This document shows positions 1 through 10,200 of a stretch of 38,251 nt of DNA, one piece after another. Positions within the stretch are counted from its first letter, which is position 1; the number at the start of each line of letters is the position of its first letter. The notes under the pieces are model-generated. The model was given only the letters and a program-made list of their open reading frames with translations. It was not told the origin of the DNA and made no database searches. A program made the position numbers and the translations under genes. The stretch lies in the NCBI GenBank assembly GCA_016098155.1, contig JAAAJB010000341.1, positions 1-38,251 of the forward strand. The letters are read 5' to 3'. The DNA comes from Actinomortierella ambigua (taxonomy: Eukaryota; Mortierellomycota; Mortierellomycetes; Mortierellales; Mortierellaceae).

Positions 1-150
1 ACAGCTCTTGTTCCTCCAACGCCACCCAACCTTTTTTTTTTTTTGTTCTTTCATTTTTTTTTTTTTTTTTTACTCTCTTCCTCCCCTCCCGCTCACTTTG
101 CACACACACAACACAACAATAATAATTCACACACCACCCCACCACCAAGG

Positions 151-1071
151 ATGAACAAGTCGGTCCCAAAGAGCCAGCTGCTCCTATGGGGCATCATCAT
201 GGTGCTGCTGCTGGTCAGTATCGTAATCTCCATCACCTCCGTCGTCGTCGACTCGCAGCAGCTGGTCAGCACCTTCTACGGCAAGATGCTCGGCCCTCTC
301 GCCACCGAGGTCGTGCTGCTGGTCCTGTACGTCCACGCCTCTGTGCGTTACCTGCAGTTGCGAAGACATGCGCATCGTTATCCTACCGCCAACGACAACA
401 ACAACAGCAACCTTCCTCGCAACCTCCACCATTACCACAGCCTCTTCTTCATCGGCCTGACCCTCCTCTTCGCCTTTGTCCTCCTGGGCGTCTCCTCCAC
501 GCGCCTCTTCCGTTACGGCTTCACAGCAACCAACCAGTGCCGATTCGTCTACTACGACACCAACTCTGTCTACTATGATCCCAAGGGCGGCCAGTTACGC
601 ACAGGCTTGTCCTGCTCCATGTGGGTCGCCCAGTTGTGGATGGGCGCCATCACCTCCCTGATCATTATCGTCGATACATTCATCCACGGCTGCAAAGCTG
701 CGCCTCGCCCCCATGCCCAATCCTCGTCCCCGTCGTCTTATGAAATGGGCCCTCCTCCTCCTCCCCACTCGGCTTCTTCCCAATACTATGTCGCCCCTGT
801 CTATCAGGGACAACATTCACCACCACCACCACCAGGAAGCCTGCCTCCATACAGTGGAAACCCACCACCTCAATACCAGCCTCCACCACCCATGTATTGG
901 CAATCCCCACCAACCTCTCCTCCTCCTCTTGACACTGATGCAGGTCCCCCACCTCCTGCAGCAGCAGAACCAGCAGCAGTAGCAGCAACCCCACCTCCAG
1001 TCGCATCATCCTCCACAACGAGAGACATACCCTCCTCTCCACCCCCACATGAAGCGCAGGAGAGGAAGTGA
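151..1071 (+). CDS. Four-TM (MARVEL-like) membrane protein, Pro-rich tail
   Basis: This is a single-exon gene of 306 codons. Four hydrophobic segments are visible at about residues 9-32, 46-68, 97-117 and 155-178. The loop between the last two contains paired cysteines (C130 and C155). The rest of the protein, from about 180 to 306, is a Pro/Ser/Gln/Tyr-rich tail with repeated PPPP and PPPQY-type motifs. That pattern suits a plasma-membrane or eisosome-type tetraspan protein whose cytosolic tail binds SH3 or WW domains; this role is inference from topology only. The frame is open further upstream through a T-rich leader, but the ATG at 151 follows an ACCACCAAGG context and begins a sensible N-terminus. 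An AATAAA lies just after the stop. I do not recognise a named family with certainty; MARVEL or SUR7-like are the alternatives. Confidence 0.8.
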   Translation: MNKSVPKSQLLLWGIIMVLLLVSIVISITSVVVDSQQLVSTFYGKMLGPLATEVVLLVLYVHASVRYLQLRRHAHRYPTANDNNNSNLPRNLHHYHSLFFIGLTLLFAFVLLGVSSTRLFRYGFTATNQCRFVYYDTNSVYYDPKGGQLRTGLSCSMWVAQLWMGAITSLIIIVDTFIHGCKAAPRPHAQSSSPSSYEMGPPPPPHSASSQYYVAPVYQGQHSPPPPPGSLPPYSGNPPPQYQPPPPMYWQSPPTSPPPLDTDAGPPPPAAAEPAAVAATPPPVASSSTTRDIPSSPPPHEAQERK

Positions 1072-1075
1072 GCAC

Positions 1076-1081
1076 AATAAA
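1076..1081 (+). terminator. Poly(A) signal of the tetraspan gene
   Basis: AATAAA lies 5 nt after the stop codon and is the only such hexamer close downstream. Confidence 0.5.
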
Positions 1082-1504
1082 ACAATGGGTATATTTTCTC
1101 GTCATCTCGGCATTAGCAATCAAATAATAATAAAAAAAAAATGAAAAAGATGCATTCGGGACCCACTGCGAAGGTGCGAAATGCAATTCGAATTTGAACA
1201 ATTTGTGGGCGGGGGTTCATTGAGAATCTCGACAGTCTCGGAAAAGTTCCTCCCTCGGTAAGACACTTTTAGCGGCGAAGTGTAGTAATAGTGTGTGTGC
1301 TGCAGGCTAATTGCAGGAGGGGAAAGGGGGAACGAGGGGGGGGGGAGCGGGAGGGTCTTCCTTGCCCCTTCCCGCCTCTCTCTGTCTCTCAGACTCGGAC
1401 CCACTTTGCGGTTTGCAATGGAACGGTGAGAGGGGCCATCTATCAAGTTATCACGATCTTTCATCACAAATGGCAATTGTAGGTGTTTGTGTTTGTCTTT
1501 TTTT
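1082..1504. other. Convergent intergenic region
   Basis: Space between two genes that converge on it. It holds the 3' ends of both, a G-run with a purine-rich stretch around 1318-1355, and a CT-rich stretch near 1365-1392. Short open frames here show no recognisable protein and overlap on both strands. Confidence 0.5.
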
Positions 1505-1510
1505 TTTATT
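1505..1510 (-). terminator. Poly(A) signal of the BRD8-like gene
   Basis: TTTATT on the plus strand (AATAAA in the sense of the gene) lies about 30 nt past the stop codon at 1541-1543. Confidence 0.5.
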
Positions 1511-1540
1511 TTTGAATGAAAGAAAGAAGTAATAGAGCTT

Positions 1541-4500
1541 TCAAAGATCCACCCCGGAACTCTTCCTCCGCCCAGATCCGGATGTACCAGAAGCCCCATC
1601 GCCAGCAGAGGTCCGTGTCGTAGGTGTCCCCGAAGCCGATGTGTATCCAGATCCACCCGCGCCACTCGCCCCACCTGAAGTGCCCGTGGTCGGTGTCAAG
1701 GACTGCGAACTCTTAAAATCCCTGATGATCCGCTCGACCTCCTGCATCATGGCCAGTGCCATCTGATACACCTCTGTGTCCTCATTGTTGTACATTAATG
1801 CGTTCAGGAACATGAGCAGTACATCTCGGTGGAACTCGTCCGCATTGGCGATTTGCTAGGGAATGATAAAAGAAAAACAAGGAGTTTAGTTTCCCATGCC
1901 AGTATATTTTGCTATGCCATTTTTTTTTACGCAATGTCGAAACCCCGATCAAAATACATACCCCCTCACGAATGCGCTCCTTGATGCTCTTCAAGTCCAA
2001 AGGCCGCTTAATCATGGAATGATACCCTGGTGCATCCTGCTCCTTGATCGGCTGCATAAACACAGCTCCAAAGCGATGGTTGGCAATGTCCGACCAAATC
2101 ATCGTCAGGATCTTCTTCCACTTTTTGTCGTCCATCTGCTGCGCCTTGCTGCTGCTCTGTTGATGTTGCTGCTCCGCGGCCGCCGTACTGGTCGTCGTCG
2201 ACGAAGACGGCGACACCACCGCTACGCTGTCCGCCGTCTCACTCCCCGAGCTTCCATACCCGTCATGCTCATGACCAGCTGACCCTCCTCGACCGGAACG
2301 ACCGGAACGACGCTGGCGCTTCGACGGCGGTGCTGCAGATCCGCGACCGCCTTTCCTCGGTCGACGTCGTCCTGCTCCCTTGGTCAACGATCCTTCGTCT
2401 CCACTGCTCATTTTCACGTCTCCATCATCGTCCTCCTCCTCTTCCTCCTCTTCTTCTTCCTCCTCCTCTTCCTCTTCTTCCTCCTCCTCTTCTTCGTCTT
2501 CGTCTTCGTCTTCCTCCTCCTCTTCGGCCTTGACGCTCACTTGATCGTCACTCTCGTCAGACTGCTCATCGGCCGGTGATCCCTTGGTCTCTACAACAGC
2601 CGCGGAGTTCTCCTCCTCGTCCTCCTCTTCGTCATCTTCCTCTTCTTCTTCCTCTTCTTCCTCCTCCTCCTCTTCTTCTTCCTCTTCCTGCTCCTCCTCT
2701 TCCTCCTCGTCCTTTTCGCCTTCTGGTTCGTCCTGAGCCTCCTCCTCTTCCTCTTCTTCTTCTTCCGCTTCATCTTCCTCCATGGGCTCAACCTTCACCT
2801 TTACGTCGAGACCCTCTTGATCAGTCTCTGACACTTTGGCGTGTGCTGGTTCGGTCGCCGTTGCTGTTGTTGCTGTAGCTGATGTTGCTGCGGCGGGTGT
2901 ACTGGCGCTAGACGACGAAGCTCCGGTACTCTCCATAGCCTCCGACTCTTGCTCCGTCTCTCCGTTTCTCTCCGCTGCTATCGCCATCGAAGAAGAAGAA
3001 GGAGAAGAAGACGAAGTTGCTGTTGTCGTTGTTGATAATGCCGGTGCTGCTACTGTGGTGATTGCCGGTGTGGCTGACGAATCATCGCTGCCCGGCGTGT
3101 TTTCGGGCATCAAGGAAATCGACGACGGCGACTTGACTTCTGATGCCAACGTTATGCCTGTTGCTGCTGCTGCTGTCGACCCTGCTGCCGCCCCCTCGGT
3201 TGTTGCTAAAGGCGTCCTCGCTCCTTCATCGGCTGCTGCCGCTGCGGCTCCTCCTGTACTCCCTAATCCTTCATCCGAGGTTGGCCGCGAGGAAGGTCCA
3301 CTAGCCGTCACGTCCTCCATCTCGACATCTTGTGTTGGTGGTAATGATGATGGTGGTGGTAATGATGGTAGTGGTAGTGCCTCTGCTGTGGGTGCCGCTG
3401 TGGGTGCTGGGGATACTAATACTGATGCTGCTGAAGACTCTTCCTTGATCTCCTTTCCCTTCTTATTAGAGTCGTCCACCATCATCATCCCTTCCCCTGT
3501 TGTTGTCGCGTGTGGCTGCGCTGCTGCTATCGGTGTACCGACTGTCTCGACTGTGTCGCCTGCACCACTACCACCGCCACCATTACCACCGGCTGCTGCT
3601 GACGCCTCACTCGGAACCATCGAGGGTGTCGTCGCATCCTGCATCTCTACATCTTCTTCCGTACCCGGTACCAACGGCCGCGCAACCCCTGATCCCTCGG
3701 TAGTGGTGGTGCTGGTGGTGGTGGCGCCTGCCTGTTCTGATGACGGCCCCGCACCGGAAACGGCCTCGGATGACGCTGTGGTGGCGGGAACAGTGGTGAC
3801 TGAAGCCGAAGAAGGGCCTGCTTCTTCGATTATCGCCGTCCCTGTGGTGTCGGTGGTAGTGGTGGTAGTCAATGGTGCCTTTTCTGCGAGTGCTGCGCCT
3901 GCCTCTGTCGTCGCGGAAGACTCCATGGTAGCATCGGTGTTGGTGGTAGTGTTGGTGGTGGTAGAATCCGATATAACCTCCGATGCAGACGCAGGTGCAG
4001 GTGCAGATGTTGATGCCGATACCGGTGGCTCTGGTGCAGAAGTTGATGTAGTCACAGAGGTCGGATCTGAAGGTGGTAAAGGTGCTGCTGTTGCTGTTGC
4101 TGTTGCTGGAGAGGGTGGAGGGTTGGCTCGCAGCTCCGCCTCGAGCTTGGCATCCCATTTTCCCTGTCGGATCTCATCCAGCTCTGCGACCAAGGTCTTG
4201 AAACGCTCCTCATCTTTCCGGATCAGCGATTTGAGCTCCAGTATCCGTTGCGTGTACAGCTGTTCTGCTAGTCGTACGACCGAGCTGGCATCTTATCGTT
4301 GTCGTGATAGTAGTAATGGTTATAGTTGTTGTTGTTATTTGTTGTATTGAAAAAAAAAATATGGATATAATTGTCAGTCTCTAGAGGTTTTTTGTTGCTG
4401 ACTCGAGTGTAGCTATCGCCCACATGATGAGATGCATTCCATTTTTTTTTTCGCCGATGGTCCAAAGATATGTCCCGCCTTACCGTGACTGATAACTGCT

Positions 4501-4987
4501 CCTGGATCATTGCCGCGGGCCTGTTTGGCTCTTCTATAATCCATAAAGCATCAGGAGCGAGAGAATTCCTTGCTGTAGCAAATCAGAACCGAGCAAAGAA
4601 AAAAAAAACAAACACAAAATAGAGCCATCATCACTATTACGTACGATTCTGCTTCTAGCGTCTCGAGAAGATGGGTATATTGGATGGCACAGGTCTATCA
4701 GTGAAATGAGAAACAAAACAGAAGCGCTGTTAGCATGCAAGTCATTTCAGGCTCCCGATAGACAGAACGAAAAGAGAGAAAAAAAATAGCTGTGCAGACG
4801 GACACACCTTTTGGGTGAAAAAGTCTGGCGGTCGATGGATGAGTGGATGACTCCTAATAGTGCGTGTAATGGCGACCCAGTTGGTGTCGCCACATTTGTA
4901 GATGGCTTGTGCGAGGATCAGGTTCTCGAGAATGGACCATGGTTCTGTGGCAGGCTTAATTTCTGGTGCATTGTAGATGGGTTCCAT
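1541..4987 (-). CDS. BRD8: BRD8/Bdc1-type bromodomain subunit of NuA4 (TIP60) acetyltransferase
   Basis: Five exons, in gene order 4987-4808, 4694-4645, 4568-4484, 4259-1962 and 1855-1541, give 975 residues with all phases consistent. Residues 15-60 hold the SANT-like region typical of BRD8 (WSILENLILAQAI, GDTNWV, then PPDFFTQK). It is followed by CAIQYTHLLETLEAE and a coiled region ending ELKSLIRKDEERFK, in the order seen in human BRD8. A long Ser/Thr/Ala/Glu low-complexity middle with a poly-Glu tract follows. The bromodomain is at about 815-918, with PGYHSMIKRPLDL and the acetyl-lysine-binding YN at 893-894 (MYNNEDTEVY). In the family, this subunit reads acetylated chromatin within the NuA4/TIP60 complex in the nucleus. 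Exon 3 uses the distal site of a CAGCAAG tandem acceptor, because the proximal site breaks the frame. The frame stays open upstream of the ATG at 4987, so the N-terminus could be longer. The gene lies 174 nt downstream of the PPAT gene on the same strand. Confidence 0.9.
2422..2782 (-). repeat. Homopurine/homopyrimidine tract encoding poly-Glu
   Basis: Within the BRD8-like gene the plus strand is almost pure CTC/CTT/TCC for two runs (about 2422-2525 and 2610-2782). They are separated by a short complex stretch encoding SVKAE and SDESDDQ-type sequence. The gene strand reads GAG/GAA codons, giving long Glu/Asp runs. Mixed GAA and GAG codons suggest an old, selected acidic tract and not a fresh triplet expansion. 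Confidence 0.8.
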
Positions 4988-5134
4988 GTTGGCGAACAAG
5001 TAAACTGGAAATGCACCCGTCGCGTCGGTTGATGTGTTGACCTGTTTACGGTTTCCTAAATGAGTGAAAAAAGTCACATTTTTTTTGGGGGGGGGGGGCC
5101 AAGAAGCTGACGATGCGGGGGAGTCAGTCCGCTT

Positions 5135-5140
5135 TTTATT
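5135..5140 (-). terminator. Poly(A) signal of the PPAT gene
   Basis: AATAAA on the minus strand lies 22 nt after the PPAT stop codon, before the start of the BRD8-like gene. Confidence 0.5.
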
Positions 5141-5161
5141 GATTGTAATTCTATACAACTC

Positions 5162-6618
5162 TTATGGTGCTGGCCGTTGCTGCTGCTGCTGCTGCTGGGC
5201 CAAGTACTGTCGGATGTAGGTCGAGCTGATCTTGAGCGAGATCTCGTCTGCTTCCGTCTCAGTAGGGGAGATAACATTGATGACCTCGATTGCTAGTGGC
5301 GGCAATTTTCGGTTCACGCGTTCTTGGTTCACTAATATGCCAGTTATTTTTTTTTTCATATTGGGAAGAGGAGTGCGAGTTTGAGTCCGACCCTCTCATA
5401 TCTATTTTCTCGTTGCGCGCAGTATCCATCAAGCAGCGACATAAAACAAACAGAATGCTGCGTACCTGCTGCCCCTCCCTTCATTGTCTCCTTGGACACC
5501 ATCAGCGCCTGCAAGTTGTCGTCTGTTATTGTGGGCCCATAGATATCGCTGATCGGCACCACCTAAAGAGAAGGAGAACACGATTGATTGACGGTAAGCT
5601 AATCGGTTTCGCGATCGCCAATGGCTGCTTGATCCGTCTCCTGTCTTTCTCCGAGCCTCTTCTTCCTTTTTTTTTTTTTTTGTTGTTTGTACCTCGTATC
5701 GAAGGCCTCGCTTAAATGTGTTTAAGAACTGGCTCACTGAAGCAATTCTGGTGTCCAATGACTCTAAATACTCTTTGAACTTCTTTGTTGCAAGCATCGA
5801 GTCGTCTGTGACGCCGCAGACAACACGCTCGCTTGCAATCCAGGCTGTCATGGACAAGAGAATCTTGTGGCCAGCATGCAGGTGATCAAATGTGCCTCCC
5901 AGGGCCACATTCCTATATTGGCCTTCAGTCACGCTGTAGTGGGCTACTGCCGAATCGATCGCGTCCACAATATGCGTGTCCACCTGTGCTGTCTCTGGTG
6001 TCCACTGAAGGTTAACCACTGGCAATGGTTGGTGGCCCTTTTGGGTGCGTTGGTCATTGATCTTCTTGAGGGAAGCTACCACTAAAGACAGGAGGAGATT
6101 GTAGCAAAAAGGTTTAACCGACTGTAAGAGGTGGGGGGGGGACCGAAGGCGTGAGAATCTCCGAGAGTGAATTTTTAAACGTGTAGAGTTCCAAGTGGGG
6201 ACTTACCATTGCTGGTGCCCAGTAAGATATCAAAAGGAACAATGTCATCCGAGCCAACACCAATGTCGTACCCGCACCAGTCGTAAAACACGATATCGAG
6301 CTCTGTCAGTGGTCGGTGCATGGCCACCGCGAGTTGTGTAAAGTTGACATAGAGAGCTGAGAGGATCTTCTGAATGTTGTGGAAAGTGTTGCCTTCGTTA
6401 TTGATTTGACTGCCGCCATCACTGTCGATGCTGCTGTCCTTGTTGGCTCCGTTCCTTCCTGAACGCCCAAGTACGGGCACGGACAGTGCGATGGTCAGTC
6501 TATGGACAAGCGTCAGCGACTTGCTCACGCAATGAAAAGCCTCGTCAAGCGATGCATCCAAGCTAGAGAGATGCAGCAGCAATAGTCCATGGGGTTTGTT
6601 GGTGGCTCCGGAGGTCAT
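5162..6618 (-). CDS. CAB4: Phosphopantetheine adenylyltransferase (Cab4-type PPAT)
   Basis: Four exons in gene order 6618-6207, 6081-5693, 5562-5466 and 5331-5162 give 355 residues; introns are 125-134 nt and phases join cleanly. The enzyme transfers AMP from ATP to 4'-phosphopantetheine, making dephospho-CoA, the fourth step of CoA synthesis. The nucleotidyltransferase core begins [19 protein letters not shown], with the HxGH adenylate-binding signature (HAGH), followed by [11 protein letters not shown]. The third and fourth exons join to read [17 protein letters not shown], which matches the SxET..GG..VN..R motif of the eukaryotic PPAT domain. The N-terminal ~140 residues form the less conserved leader also found in Cab4 and COASY-type proteins. 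Its length is near that of yeast Cab4. The first true ATG is at 6618. No dephospho-CoA kinase domain follows, so unlike animal COASY it is monofunctional. The C-terminus carries a short poly-Gln run. Confidence 0.93.
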
Positions 6619-7141
6619 GGCCAAGATTAAGACTTTGTCTGACGGGATTGAAGGAAGAAGTGCGGTTGATGAGAGGCAGCAATGGGGGAGGAGTGATGTG
6701 ACTAAAAAGAGTGCTGTAGTATGGGTGGTATGGCGCCAGAGAGGACCAAGTGGTGCGACCAGTCACGCTGCTCCTCCTCCGAACGAGGACAACCGAGGAG
6801 AGCCGAGGGGAAGCCGATCGTCCGTGTTTTTCACCCAACTTCGGCTAATGCCTACTCCTTCTCTTTCATCCTTCTCTGTACCTTCTCTTCTTCAGATACA
6901 CACAGTGCAATGATCGACGCGTTGCCACACTGAGTACAAACAACGCGCGGGGATCGAATGGTTACTAAAAGCCAATGCCAAGATATATATCCCTTGTCGT
7001 AGGATGGACTACTTCCACAATCTCGGTCCAAACGTTGTTGGATCAGGACGATGATTCTTGAGAGTAGTCGGTTCTGGTCAAGGCACCACCTCATACGACA
7101 TTACGTGAACAGAACGAATCCATTGACATCAGGCCGGAGCG
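6619..7141. other. Upstream region of the PPAT gene / 3' flank of the exportin gene
   Basis: About 590 nt lie between two same-strand genes. They should hold the PPAT promoter and leader (minus strand) and the 3' untranslated end of the exportin gene. I see no RNA gene or convincing reading frame here. Confidence 0.5.
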
Positions 7142-7147
7142 TTTATT
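7142..7147 (-). terminator. Poly(A) signal of the exportin gene
   Basis: AATAAA on the minus strand (within GATAATAAAC) lies about 60 nt past the exportin stop codon. Confidence 0.5.
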
Positions 7148-7207
7148 ATCGCATGCCAGCCATGGCAAAGCCGGGACTTTTTCTTTTCCTTTCCTAGATC
7201 AGTATTA

Positions 7208-10200
7208 TCACTCGTCAAAGAGAGAGGCGAGGCCTTCGCCAATGTCCTCGTGTTGCGCCGAGTCGAGCACATTTGCGCCCGGCTTCATGTATTCGCCGAC
7301 AATTCTGCGGCTCGAAGGTTGATCGGTTTTCTGCTCCTTTTGCCTAAACCACTCCGACTTTGCGACCTAGGTTGTCAATAAAAAAAGGATATCTGTTAAT
7401 GGAGGATACCAAAGGTTGAGACCGATACCATTGAAAATCAAATATGCATATCAAACAACGTACTGCAATACACCCCTGGAGGTAGTTGCGGACAATGGCC
7501 TGCTCTTTGGACTTGGAGGTAGCTTCGGATAAATCGCGCTCGAAAGCCTTGTTAAAATAAAACGATAACGAGTGGGGGAAGGGCCAAGAAAGAATACGAC
7601 AGAAAAAAAAGGTTTCGATTAGCCATACCCTTTCACACATGACTCTGAGTGTAACAAAGACACCAAGCAAAACACCCGCTCCTTCATAATGAACGAAACT
7701 GCAGTCTCTAGAAAAGGTACCTCAAGTTGCTCGGGTTGTGCTCCTAACCGTTGCTGGAAAACAATCCGTGGACATTCGTCGACTTTGCGGACATCGACGT
7801 AAATCTCGATAATCATCTGAATAATCTTATCCTGGCCCTCAGCATGATACGAATCGCTCAATGCCATCAGTCCAGCCTCTAACAACTCTGTCGCGCATGC
7901 GACCGTCATGGCACGCGTTTCTGGATCGCCCGCAAGCAAGATGGTATGAATCGATTGCGCTACTCCAGTGGCTCGGATGCACGATCGCGTGTCCTTGAAC
8001 GTCAGCAAATGTCGTGCCAGAACGATGGATGGTCGTGCAGTCGTCTCTTGTGAGAGTAGGAAGCGCGACAGGGCCGAGAACTGGGTAAATGTCGGTAAGT
8101 GCTGCTGCTGCTGTAGGTTGCCTGTGGTTGCGGGTACCGGTGTGTTAGAAGGCGTCGATGGACTGTTGTTCCCGGTCACTCCGCTGGTAGTCTTTGCCAA
8201 CACCACCTTGCGAGTGTCAAAGAGGGCATAGATAAATTCGGTGACGGCCCGTGTCAACTCTCGTAACATCATCTCTTGAACGATAACATCCGATACATCC
8301 ATCTCCGTTGGATCCTCATTTTCGTCGATCTGTAACCCTTCATCCGTCGCTAGGGACCATGCCTTGCAAAGCCGCGTGTCCAAGTACTGGATCAAGATCG
8401 CCACCCAAGAGCCCAGTACCCCGGGCAACAATGGCTCGGGACATCCCAGCACGATCGGCTGGATTGCATTCGAGATCAGGACCTTGAGTTGGCGGCTGTT
8501 GAGTTGGTCCACATGCGCCAAGAGCGATTGCTCCAGCAACATCGGTAATGTCGGAATGGCATAGAACGCCTGCCCAGTCTTCGCCAGCTGCGCCAACAGT
8601 CGGTAAGATAGATCTCGCACCACACCAAGCCAATTCTTGGCTTCCATCACCATCCTGCGCATCAGTGCCGATACAGTCATCAGATTCTCTGAAGCAGCTG
8701 CCGTCGTCGTCGACGACGACGCTGAGGTCTCGTTCGATTCTTCGCTCTTGACAGAGCCGCCTTTCACAAGTCTCTCCTTCTCTTCTGGAGTGAGCACAAA
8801 CAATATCTCAAACTCGGGCGCCAGGTGTTGCCATCGACTCGGATCGTAAATGGCATTCATGCAGCGCACAGTCGACAATACGAACGGAAGAACCACTGGT
8901 AGATACGTCGACCACAGCTCCAGCTTTGCAAGATCCTTCACGTCCAGGCTTTCCTTGGCAAACATGAGGAGACTCTCTAGGCACCATGAGAGCCCGAGTC
9001 TACGCTGCTTGAGCGTCAGTCGAAGCTCCTGCGCTGCTGCAACGTCGACATTGCTGTTGCCCAAACTACTGAGATTTTGCATCTCTTGAACTCCAATAAA
9101 TGTCATAAATGCCTCTGGACTGACCACAACACCTTGAAGGGCCGGGGTCTGAAGTTCAGCCACCACTGGCCGGACAACTGTGTCAAAGATAGGTCGTTTG
9201 TCTACGACTTGGCGAGCATTGGATCCTATGGTCAGTAACAAATTCATCAGCGCCAACTTTTCGGTGCTCGTGACAATGTTCTGTTGAATCAGACGCTGGA
9301 CTACCGACTCAATTTCGGGGTAGATGGTATACAATGTGTCCGGGATCACACGCCCAATCTTGACAAGTGTCGTGGCTCCTCTCCTACGGAGTTCCAACAA
9401 CTCAACGGATGCATTTCTTGGCAAGGGGCTGTCCAGAATCTTGAAAATCTGATTTCACCAAAAAAAAAAAAAAAAAAAAAAACAGGATGAAAATTATGTC
9501 AATCTGATTAGATAAAGAGTGTGGGGTATTGAAATTCGAGTGGATATCTCAAAAATATACTATTACCTTGTCCAAGCATGGAAACAGCTGCGATGGATTC
9601 CTTTTAAGAGTGTCTGCAAACGTGTCAAATGACGATACTACTCTGTCCATCAACACTAAGCTCTACAATGTACAATGTAACGATGTTAGAATATCCATAC
9701 GCTTGCCAAGCAAGGTGCAAGCTGCCTGTATCAATGGTCAATGTGCTTACCGGATTAGAATAATCGATAAGCGCCCCCAAGAGATTGGTCATGGCGCGGA
9801 CGAGTTGATCTGAAAGGGCTGTATTTTCGTTCATCGTGCCCTTGAGGCTTGCAACAGACACCTCCATGAGAGTAAGCGCTCCGTCGAAACTGAGATATTC
9901 ATCAGACTCTTTTGCTATCAGGCCCAACACAATGCTCACTTGGTTAATGAAACAACTCATGGGTCAGAAATACCCGGCATTGGATGGCTATGAGCTATAG
10001 TGCTCACCTTGGGGGCTGTCTTGTAGACTTGTCTGTAGCGCCTCCGATACGCGGCTGGTGACCCACATGAGTCCCTCCATTGGCTATTGCACAAAGAAAC
10101 AGGTCCTATTTTTAGTATCATACAGTAAAAGGCGGCGGTAGGGGCGACCTGAACTGACTGCATGAATACGACATAATATGACTTACTACCACGGTTACAC

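Noticed and set aside
2836..4350. 504-codon plus-strand open frame opposite the BRD8 homologue
   Set aside because: Its Ala/Val/Ser/Asp monotony is the antisense image of the Ser/Thr/Ala/Glu-rich exon. The minus strand has a recognisable domain order and consistent splicing.
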